Below, in pieces: positions 56,144 to 64,000 of a stretch of DNA of 64,000 bases (position 1 is the stretch's first letter; each line of letters begins with the position of its first letter). The notes under the pieces were generated by a model. The model was not told the DNA's origin, made no database searches, and saw only the letters and a program-made list of their open reading frames with translations. The DNA is from Kalmusia sp. IMI 367209. Its lineage: Eukaryota > Ascomycota > Dothideomycetes > Pleosporales > Didymosphaeriaceae. The position numbers were made by a program, and so were the translations under genes. The stretch spans positions 62,001 through 126,000 of the forward strand of contig JAPEUQ010000006.1 in NCBI GenBank assembly GCA_027946365.1, written 5' to 3'.

Positions 56144-56469
56144 ATGAAGGGTTCTTTCAGTCTACTTGCCATGTTTCTGTCGGCTACGCTTGCACAAACG
56201 TACCCTGAGTGTACCGCCGAACTAGTTCGAACAGACGAATGCGCTGGTGTCATCAACGCAAATGCCTGCTACAACAAGAACCGCTTCCAGAACGCACAGA
56301 CTCTGCAGTGTATCGAGGGTGCCAATGACGCGGAGAAAAAGAAGAGGGTATGCGAATCCTCCAACTAAATTTCAATTGTGCTGACGACTATATGTAGGCA
56401 TGCAAGTGTTGCAATTGCGTGGGCAAGGTCATGTGCGATTGGGTTACCAAACAGAAGTTCGCCTGCTAG
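56144..56469 (+). CDS. Small secreted cysteine-rich protein
   Basis: Exons 56144-56347 and 56398-56469, joined by a 50-nt phase-0 intron (gtatgc...atgtag, branch CTGAC); 91 aa. Signal peptide MKGSFSLLAMFLSATLAQ, then a mature chain of about 73 residues with ten cysteines: four spaced through ECTAE, DECAG, NACYN and LQCIE, then a dense group ACKCCNCVGKVMC and a final FAC. A KKKR patch sits at the splice junction. No known fold recognised. Small size, secretion signal and even Cys number fit the apoplastic effector or antimicrobial class, but this is inference; no toxicity is shown by sequence. Confidence 0.75.
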
Positions 56470-58274
56470 AGAACAATAGTGCAATACTCCTTCAGATGGG
56501 AGGAGCGGAGGACTATTGAAGGAAGAAGCAGGATGGAAACGGATTGCTTGCAAGGGACGTGTAACCATGCAATGTACCAACGCCTGTCAGATTACTTAAG
56601 TAGATGGCGTGAATAGCAACGACCACACTCGCTATCTTAAAGCTAGTATCCTAATTGCTTCGTTTTCGCCCTCGGCTCTGCCGAATATACGAGCATGAGA
56701 GGGGTTTTGTGAAAGACGTCAAAAATAACGATCATGCGGGGAACGCTGGCGAGGCTACCCCTACTCGTTTCAAGCTTGTATAGTGATCCATATCAATGAA
56801 CAAGTAGAGGATCTTTACTTAAGCAGTTATATCGACGCAAACTTCGTAGGTCCTGCAATCGCGAGATATGTTACGTCCAATATCGAACGGAAGGCACAGT
56901 AAGACTGCTGAATATATGGGAGCGGTGACAAAGTACCCATCGAGAATGTAGTGCCCCTTGAATGCTGCTCGAGAAATGCATTTATCAATAATTTGAAGGG
57001 TGACCGACCACTTAGATGCTTGGGCACCGCTCGGACCCTGATATGTTTGCTGTGGACTGCTCAGGTCATTCATGACTCAAAAAATTAGTGCTGAATTCCT
57101 ACTATATATGTAGTACGAACCTGGCAATCTAGCTGTTCTGTGAACTGGCTCTTTTTGAGGTTGGTGAAATTGTGGAAGAGGCTGGCTAGCGTTTCCATTT
57201 GATTAGAGTGAGACAATGCTAGACCTAATACCACTGTCTGGAGAGGCGACAAGTAGGTTTGAACTCCGCACTTGGAACTCTTTTTCTTCAATAACAGTCT
57301 CTTTTGGTTCACCACTGTTTCTCCATCTCTGTAGTTTCCGGTTATGTCCAAAAAAAAAAACAGCATCAGGGTCTTCCAAAACCATCATACTTCGAAATTT
57401 CCTTGCGTAAAGACTCAGAAGGTGTAACCGGACCAAGGCTTGGGTTCGTTCAGAGCACATCTATATGTTTAATCCATGAGTCCTCCTACATGGCCCAAAT
57501 ATAGTCTCGAGATTGTGCTCATGAATATCATCTATAAGTATCTAAGAATTGGTAGATATGTAGCCTTTCTTCTCCCGGATATCTCTTAAGTCTGTAGTCA
57601 TGACGGTAAGGTAATCTGACCCTCTAGAAATGGTAACCCAGTGAGAACAAATCTAGATATGACTTGATGAGATGAAGAGATCACCAAAGCCGCGGCCGAG
57701 AAGGGTAATGGTGTGGATTGCTCTGGCAAAATCGACCCAGCCCATTCCCTTAGAGTCCAACGTGGTGATACGTGGCCGCAAGGGATCCCTCGTCGGAAGC
57801 GATACCCACAAAGCCAAAGCCCTCCAGCTGCTATCATAAGCTGACCATAACCTTGTAACCAACACCATCCTGACAGCCGACTTGAGAATCATGAGTGACT
57901 ATCTATTCCAAGACGTGGTATATATGATCTACTCGATCTTTAGGAAAGTAGTAGCTCAATTTCCTTCTTATGTGTACCAGAGGTAATACCCCGTAGACGT
58001 TGAAAGTCCCTAAAGTCATGATGAAATTTGTTCGTAAAGTGGCTTTGAATGGCTTGTCCACTGAGCGATGGTGATTATGATCTTGCAACGATGTGATTGC
58101 TCATTGCAATCATGTTGAGTTTAGGGTACCAAAGTTGCAAAACGTTGACTCATGGACGCTGATGCCATCTTTTTCAACAGTAACTATTTGAGCGAGGGTT
58201 TCGAACCATAATTCAATATTAACTCTTTATCTCATACTTCCTTCGAGTATCGAAAGTGACAAACTCTAAAAGAA
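56470..58274. other. AT-rich gene-poor region
   Basis: Contains the coding relic at about 57.6-58.1 kb, otherwise only short frames. A ten-A run lies near 57351-57360. No RNA gene seen. Confidence 0.45.
57600..58088 (-). pseudogene. Decayed coding relic, possibly mobile-element derived
   Basis: The minus strand carries coding-like stretches in more than one frame: KPFKATLRTNFIMTLGTFNV then YGVLPLVHI (57903-58088), and after stops and a frame change WRALALWVSLPTRDPLRPRI and KGMGWVDFARAIHTITLLGR (57653-57892). The fragment around MTLGTFNVYGVLPLVHI recalls a DDE transposase strand or an endonuclease start, but the match is too weak to name the family. There are no terminal repeats that I can see. 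Confidence 0.3.
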
Positions 58275-59507
58275 ATGGGAGACCCAAAATCTCGAAAACG
58301 TGGGGAGCGCCTCAGTAGTGAGGCCGAGAGTAGTCGTGCTCCTTCTCTTGTGGAGAAATTGATGGAGGCCATTAAACTTGAAGAGAATTTGGATCCAAAA
58401 ATGACACTGAAACGATTCTTGTCTATAGGATCGATAGTTTCGACAAGTTCGTCTTTTGCCGAAAGGCAGCAAGCTGCAGTGGGAACGAAATCGCAATACC
58501 GCCCTATAGGTGCTGGAACATGCGGACGGGTTTTTGAGATTCCTGGAACCACAGACATCTTTAAGATCGCTAACTTTCCTGGACAGTCCACGGATATGCT
58601 CTGGAACGACTATCTCATGCACATGAAAGTGCAGGAAGCTTTCGATAAGATCGGAAGAGAGAACCTTGATGTATATGTTCCGAGGGTGAAATATTTCGCA
58701 GGTGTGGATGATCATGAATTTTGGGAAGGGAATTTGAACATGTTCCCGGAAAAGTTTCGCAATCCAACCAACCTCCTTTGCGCCGAGCGCATTCTCCCAC
58801 TCGCGAAACCCATTAGGAATTCTTTGATCGATCAATATTGTCCAGCTCATCTTCAACAAAGAATCAAAGATGACCCTTCGAATAAAGACTGTCTAGTCCG
58901 TCTTTACCTGGGAAAACGACGTACTCGGCCATCACAGTTCTTTCAATTGCGAAACTTTCTCTTGCATCTAGACCAGATGGAGGAGTTGCAACTGGACACT
59001 GTTCAATTTGCTCGGCAAATTGCAGATGCGTTGGCGATAATGCATTGGGGAGTAGGAGTCGATGCAAACGATGTTGAATTCGTAATGGGTTCATCTCCTG
59101 ACCGAATCACGAGTCCCTCTCAGATCATGCCGAAGGTCCTCAGTTCCGAGAGAATCTCGAAAATGCCTCCGAACACATCCACATGGGATGCTCACATCAA
59201 TGATTTCAAGCGGCGACACACCCATATCTGGATGCTGGATTTCAACAGATGTGCATCATTCACCCATACTGAGTCTGGATTGAAGCAGCTAGTGAGCTCT
59301 TTCTTCAGGAATGATCCTTACTATCCTCGTCCTTTAGCTCGCATGAGTAAAGATCAAGAGTTGTGGAAGAATTTCAAGGACAGGTATCTTGAGGCAAGCT
59401 CAAAGTGCTTCGGTCCCAAGAGATCCGTACTTCCCCTTCGCTTTGTCGAAATGGTAGTCGAGGAACAGAAGAAAAGATTGGAGAGAGAGAGGACATGTGA
59501 GGCATGA
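58275..59507 (+). CDS. DUF3669 protein, kinase-like
   Basis: Single-exon frame of 410 aa, a DUF3669 family protein common in ascomycetes and often lineage-specific. Sequence features echo a protein-kinase fold: a glycine loop (GAGTCGRVFEIPG, about 78-90), a Lys in a FKIAN strand, a catalytic-loop-like ALAIMHWGVGVDANDVEFV (about 249-267) with conserved Asp and Asn, and a WMLDFNRC block (about 319-326) at the place of the DFG motif. The C-terminus is a charged helix. Whether it is an active kinase is not shown. The ATG at 58275 starts the ORF. It sits alone in the gene-poor zone. Confidence 0.85.
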   Translation: MGDPKSRKRGERLSSEAESSRAPSLVEKLMEAIKLEENLDPKMTLKRFLSIGSIVSTSSSFAERQQAAVGTKSQYRPIGAGTCGRVFEIPGTTDIFKIANFPGQSTDMLWNDYLMHMKVQEAFDKIGRENLDVYVPRVKYFAGVDDHEFWEGNLNMFPEKFRNPTNLLCAERILPLAKPIRNSLIDQYCPAHLQQRIKDDPSNKDCLVRLYLGKRRTRPSQFFQLRNFLLHLDQMEELQLDTVQFARQIADALAIMHWGVGVDANDVEFVMGSSPDRITSPSQIMPKVLSSERISKMPPNTSTWDAHINDFKRRHTHIWMLDFNRCASFTHTESGLKQLVSSFFRNDPYYPRPLARMSKDQELWKNFKDRYLEASSKCFGPKRSVLPLRFVEMVVEEQKKRLERERTCEA

Positions 59508-60477
59508 CGTGAGATTTATGGAAATTAAATACGACTTAGACAATCTTGAAATTGAATGTGAATTTGTATGATGCTGGTCTTCAAAATCGAGAAGTGGGGT
59601 TTCGTGATCTGTTTCCGTTAGCTAAAATTACACCTATAACTAACGATGTGTTTGGGCCTCAAAGTCAGGGTGGTGGCGAATGCATGCTCGGCTTGGTTGC
59701 ACAGGGCCATGCAAACATGTACAAACACCCTGGAACCTATGATTTTGCTCGATAGATGCGATATTACAAGAGTATATGTTTACAGCGGAACGTGATCGAG
59801 TCTAGGGTAAAATCATCGTTTATATGCTAGACAATAAGCACGAAAGGACAAGCATTGTTTGATTGTTGATATGAAGGTTGGATCTGTCACAATTACTGTA
59901 GGTAGAACAAGAGAAATAACTTTTCAGTCGTGGGAACTATCGAGTGGAGGGTCATTTGCAGAAGTCGGACGTTGGAGAAAGTGGAGCTCCACATGAGGGC
60001 TAGCGTGGCTGCTGTGTTTCGCGACCTTCGGCCCCGCCTTTGTTGCCTGCATTTTTGCTGTTCAATTCCTCCGTTCTTTGCATTCTTGGGACCGTTGCTA
60101 TAAAGGGTATACTCACTAGAACGTATCGATCAGTGGTATTGTTGCAAATCACGGACTGTTGGGAATAAGTAGCTGGTATCGCATGCGCCGAGTTCATCGC
60201 GATCATCGGTGGAAGTAGATCTGGTACTCAGGCAGCCATCGGACTCCGAGATGGACCAACGGTTATCCGTCGAATTGGCGATGACTGAAATTTGCCTGGA
60301 TGGAACAATGTAAGGACTGGATCACTCTATGCTTACCTCACCTCTCTTCGTCTGGTTCTTCTCTGAACCCTCTGACTCCTCTGTATTACTTTCCCCGTGC
60401 GCTCTTTTGTTGTTCCGAAATTCATCGCAACGGTGGAACTGCACCCGCTACTTATCGAGCCCTCGCGATAGTACAAG
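59508..60477. other. Intergenic, nothing supported
   Basis: The frame at 59546-59755 (69 codons) directly after the DUF3669 gene shows no motif. The last 200 bases are pyrimidine-rich and probably promoter/leader of the FSH1 gene. Confidence 0.45.
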
Positions 60478-61359
60478 ATGCCGACACCAGGGTCTAAAAT
60501 GCCCACCACCGTGCCCGATTCTACGAACCTCCCGCGCATGCTCTGTCTCCATGGCGGCGGCGTCAATGCCGCCATATTCAAAGCCCAGTCGCGTTCCCTG
60601 ATCCGCCACCTACAACACTCGTTTCGCCTTGTTTGGGCGGATGGTCCATTCTTTTGTGATCCGCACTCCGACGTCATCCAAGTGTACGGCTCATACGGGC
60701 CATTCCGACGCTGGCTGCGCTGGCTGCCTGAACACCCCGAGATCGACGCGGAAAGCTGCATCGATGAGATAGGATATTCAATACGCACTGCGATGGAGGA
60801 TGACGATCGAGAGGGTGGGAGGGGTGAGTGGGTGGGACTCATGGGGTTCAGCCAGGGAGCGAAACTAAGTGCGAGTCTGCTCTTGGAACAACAAGCTAGA
60901 GCAGAGAAGGCACTACGGGAGGGTAAGAAGGAATGGGAGATAGGCCCGATTGGAATTTCAGGTCTAAATTGGAGATTTGGAGTGTTGCTCGCAGGACGCG
61001 CACCCATGAGCAACCTCAATCCTGACTTGCTTAAGAGCCAGGCACTTGTGAGCACTGCAAACATCTCAGAGGGCTTCCAGTTCGTGAAAGACGTAGACGA
61101 TGTCGCGATATTGAGACAGCCGACGATCCATGTTCATGGTATGGCCGACGAGGGGCTGCATCTGCACCGGAGGCTGTACAATGAATATTGCGATGAAGGT
61201 AGCAAAACGTTGGTTGAGTGGGAGGGCGCACACAGAATACCAATCAAGACCAACACTGTGGAACGCGTCGTTGGCGCGATCTATGAGGTTGCGGAAAACA
61301 ATGGCGTCCAGGTGACCTGGACGGTCGACTGGCAACCTTCCTGGACTTTTGAGAAATAG
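60478..61359 (+). CDS. FSH1-type serine hydrolase (alpha/beta hydrolase)
   Basis: Single exon, 293 aa. It starts like the FSH family (LPRMLCLHGGGVNAAIFKAQ, oxyanion region HGGG at about 25-28). The nucleophile elbow is GFSQGA (Ser126). The acid is Asp in HVHGMADEGLHL (about 223), and the His is in EGAHRIPI (about 251). The triad is complete. Family members include yeast Fsh1-3 and the thioesterase-like hydrolases of polyketide clusters such as LovG. No polyketide synthase lies in this window, so a cluster role is not supported. No signal peptide. Confidence 0.93.
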   Translation: MPTPGSKMPTTVPDSTNLPRMLCLHGGGVNAAIFKAQSRSLIRHLQHSFRLVWADGPFFCDPHSDVIQVYGSYGPFRRWLRWLPEHPEIDAESCIDEIGYSIRTAMEDDDREGGRGEWVGLMGFSQGAKLSASLLLEQQARAEKALREGKKEWEIGPIGISGLNWRFGVLLAGRAPMSNLNPDLLKSQALVSTANISEGFQFVKDVDDVAILRQPTIHVHGMADEGLHLHRRLYNEYCDEGSKTLVEWEGAHRIPIKTNTVERVVGAIYEVAENNGVQVTWTVDWQPSWTFEK

Positions 61360-62099
61360 GTTGAGGAGCATTGCCGCCTTTCTCATTTTATTTTATACCT
61401 CGTGAGAGCACGACGAGCATTTGGAGATCCTTTCAAACCGGTACTGTGGAGATATATACCGGAGTTCAAGCCGGCTCAAGATATACAATATAGATCCCGC
61501 TAATGTTTGATTGATCCGGACGAAACAAAGAAGACATAGTGACTGCCGTGCAGCAGAACGCTGACATCTGACAACAGCAATATTATGGATTGAGGCTGGT
61601 GATGCAGGCGCCTTAGCTTCGCAGCCGTAGCGATTGGTCTCGACCGGGACATCTCCCGTCTGTGCACGCTATCTTCAGCCCCCATCGAACGCCCTAACCT
61701 TTTACCACCACCCTCTTGGTCCGCCCTTCCGCGCAATGTCTCCATTTTCGTACCAACTCGCGTCTATTTGCTTGTTAGACGAGTCCCCGGTACCTGAATG
61801 CTAACGTGCCACCCGTTGGAAGGGGTCGCGAGGGTCTAACGTTCCGCCGGATGACTATTTTGGTCCAGGCCTCCAGCTGGCGTTTGGCTGAGCTGCAACA
61901 GCCCCAAATCGCCGGAGCCTACAAGCAATAACGAACTTGGATTAGGGGCCGCCTCATGCAGGTCAATGCCTGCATTAAGGCTGCGCCGCAGCTCTGCGTG
62001 TTGTTTATTGCTGAGAGGCTCCCAGGTTGTCCCTTTGCATTCGTTTCTTTCTCCTCCAGAGCGTCCGTCTAGTGGTAAGTCACTGTAGGTGCTCTCACA
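61360..62099. other. Intergenic, nothing supported
   Basis: 3' UTR of the FSH1-type gene, then promoter and CT-rich leader of the surface-protein gene. No other feature. Confidence 0.5.
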
Positions 62100-63162
62100 A
62101 TGTTGTCTTCTCTTCTCGTCGTGTACTTCGCTGCGTCTTCAGCACCATTGGCCGCTGCCAAAACATTTTATTGGAGTTACCAGGGCGAGAATGGCACCGA
62201 TTCCTATGACCCTGTCTTTGAGATCTGCGCACCTAAGAATGCGACTTCATGCGGGGATTGCAACACCGCAGATGACAATGTGGGTGCCAAGTCATGCCAC
62301 TCGGAGTTGTACAACAACATCTGCTACGAGCCTAAGCGGGAAGAAACGTGCTGCAAGGACAAATATGGCAGTATGTATTGAGTCTGCATTGGAGGGTGAC
62401 GATTTGCTGACGATACACAGCAAGCTGCTACAAAGATTTCTACTGCGCATACACTAGCGAGAACATTGCCTTCTGCTGTGCTGATGTACGTATATTGAAT
62501 TCTGCCTAACCTGAGCTAAAATTGACATAAATCAGGGCGAGGATGTCGAAGATTGCGGAAAGACCTTCAACGAAACCTTGAGCAAAGACCAGGACGAAGC
62601 TGACGACGATCATGCCACCGCTACCGTAACGAGCGCATTCAATCCTTCCATGACTGCGACCGACCAAACTCGAGTCGCCCGCCCAGAACGTACAACGCCT
62701 CCAAACGTCGTCCCCGGGTCCACGAAGACACAGAACAAAGATCCAGACGTGGAGAAGAAGATGTCTGCAGCAGTCAAGATTGGGATTGCAATCGCCGCAT
62801 TCGCAGGAGTGGCGATACTGGTGACATTGGCAGTGATGGCTTTGCTTCATTGGCGCAAGCGGACCAAGTACAATGCTATCGGGCATAGTCAGGCTGAAGA
62901 TAAGCTGCTTGCAAAACACCCGGAGCCGTTTAATGCGCATGCCGTTCCACGACCAATCTCTAGCGCGCCTGGTCCTTTTGAACCAATGCGAAACGAACCA
63001 CCTCACGACTCCCGACAGTCTTGGATGGCGTCTCCTCCACCAAATCATTCTGGACCTACCACACCAAGCCCTTTCTCAGCCCCAGCGGCATATTCGGACC
63101 ACCCCTCACAGCCTCATCAAAGCGTCGAACTGTCGCACTTGCCACCGCGAGATCGCCAATAA
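62100..63162 (+). CDS. Single-pass Cys-rich surface protein with Pro-rich cytosolic tail
   Basis: Exons 62100-62370, 62421-62485 (65 nt) and 62536-63162; introns 50 nt each; 320 aa. Signal peptide MLSSLLVVYFAASSAPLAAA; a Cys-rich extracellular domain (about 25-122) with about twelve Cys, including SCGDC, ETCCKDKYG, SCYKDFYC and AFCCAD; a Thr/Ser-rich linker; a TM helix (VKIGIAIAAFAGVAILVTLA, about 190-212); then a basic stop-transfer HWRKRTKY and an acidic/Pro-rich tail (SSAPGPFEPMRNEPPHDSRQ). This layout matches fungal wall-sensor-like proteins (Mid2/Wsc style), but no named domain is recognised. Confidence 0.8.
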
Positions 63163-64000
63163 ACAATAACACTATGATTTGTAGAATTCGCGATTTCAAG
63201 CATATGGTAACATCACTACAGTTGTAGTGGTATCATCACTACAGTTGTAGTGATGCTGCATGATAGCTAACAATGTTATCTGCACATGTTTCTGTTCATG
63301 CGATTTAGCGTCACTTTCAGCTCTAGTTTCATGCATCATTTTGAATTTGTTGATATGCGTCACTTGGCATCAAAGAGCCTCCCCATGGTATTTACGATAA
63401 TGAAGGATAATGGATCACAGAAAAATCTTCCGCGCTTTCGCTCAGTGTCTTAAACTGAAAATTGATATCCCTCTGGCTTTCATGGCCCATCTCCCAAATA
63501 CGAATGTTCTTGGAGTCCAATTTTGCTGCTACCCCAATAAGGCATTACTCGATATCAGCAAGCGTACCCAGGGAATAGGCAACAGTCGCATCCATATCAC
63601 GCATCACACTTCCCCCGAGTCTCCGTTTTGCCTTCGGATTCGGGACATCCCAAAACGCCGCTCCATCGTCTTCCGCAGACTTCAGGACATTACCTGATCG
63701 GACCTAGCTTTGTCGTCAAGCCATCACTCCCGCGTCATGGATCTCACTACACGTCTAACATATCGATTGCGCCAGCAATACTAGCCTTTCGCCTATTGCT
63801 GTAAGGCTTCTGTCGCGGATGCCGAGGGATCCTAGCAGCATAAGCAATCAATGAATGTAGTTATAGCCAATGCATACGCCTCGCTAGCAGTCGAGACGCA
63901 TGACGCAACTGGAGGTTTCTACGGTAGAGCTATTAATCTGACGACAGTAGTCTCCCACGTGAAGAGTAGCACTTCCTTCACACACACGAATCAGCCCGTC
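63163..64000. other. Region at the right edge, with repeated hairpins
   Basis: Contains the hairpin repeat at 63214-63252. The frame at 63410-63697 (95 codons) has no motif. A gene beyond the window edge cannot be excluded. Confidence 0.4.
63214..63252 (+). repeat. Two copies of a short perfect hairpin, tandem
   Basis: CACTACAGTTGTAGTG occurs at 63214-63229 and again at 63237-63252, period 23 nt. Each folds as CACTACA/TGTAGTG with a 2-nt loop; in the second copy the stem extends to 9 bp (ATCACTACA/TGTAGTGAT). It sits about 50 bp after the surface-protein stop, so it could mark that gene's 3' end or be a small repeat. Confidence 0.75.

Noticed and set aside
60333..61064. 243-codon minus-strand frame
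   Set aside because: Antisense shadow of the FSH1-type hydrolase, which has a complete catalytic triad.
63410..63697. 95-codon plus-strand frame at the right edge
   Set aside because: No signal, domain or splice evidence.

Overview
The window looks like nuclear DNA of a filamentous ascomycete (Pezizomycotina, perhaps Dothideomycetes; the class is a guess). The reasons are many short GT-AG introns (about 43-115 nt, often with a CTAAC/CTGAC-like branch site), long pyrimidine-rich leaders, fungal families (two-domain VPS10 sortilin, Dnm1-type dynamin, GT34, DUF1996, DUF3669, But2, Kre9/Knh1-like GPI proteins) and a tRNA-Pro with an intron. Genes lie on both strands. There are no operons, CRISPR arrays or bacterial signals. 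Many gene models below were assembled by hand from splice signals and reading-frame continuity; exon coordinates are in the evidence text.

Layout. 1-6.1 kb: a gene-poor AT-rich stretch, one two-TM ankyrin protein (2.66-4.12 kb) and a decayed coding relic (4.6-5.4 kb). 6.2-14.6 kb: the vacuolar sorting receptor VPS10, a 2.5 kb GC/CT-rich intergenic region, then a secreted S8 subtilase interrupted by one extra C. 14.6-22 kb: mostly non-coding, with a tiny Gly/Tyr-rich zinc-binding protein and a large copper P1B-ATPase with four metal-binding domains. 22.6-29.7 kb: a GRF zinc-finger protein, a GT34 glycosyltransferase, a SAM methyltransferase, a SET/MYND protein and an unknown helical protein. 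30.5-37.6 kb: cell-surface and secreted proteins (But2-domain wall protein, secreted PEBP, a Ser/Thr-rich orphan, a Kre9/Knh1-like GPI protein). 40-51.3 kb: housekeeping genes and small basic nuclear-looking proteins (112 aa and 144 aa), DNM1, a 69-aa membrane protein, ATP synthase subunit e, and dynein intermediate chain head-to-head with subunit e. 51.3-60.4 kb: an AT-rich accessory-looking zone with a degenerate tRNA-Pro, a secreted DUF1996 protein head-to-head with a small ten-cysteine secreted protein, a decayed coding relic and a DUF3669 kinase-like protein. 60.4-64 kb: an FSH1-type serine hydrolase and a single-pass Cys-rich surface protein with a Pro-rich tail.

Themes. Several genes concern secretion and the cell surface: VPS10 sorting, GT34 Golgi glycosylation, copper loading or export, wall proteins and secreted proteins. 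Two otherwise intact genes are each broken by one extra base in a six-base C/G run, and a third may be broken in an A/T run. That pattern suggests homopolymer consensus errors, though real inactivation cannot be excluded. I found no convincing new multi-gene system. The best leads are the head-to-head DUF1996 and Cys-rich pair, the Gly/Tyr zinc microprotein, a probable GC-AG intron, and the relics with C-to-T-type stops.
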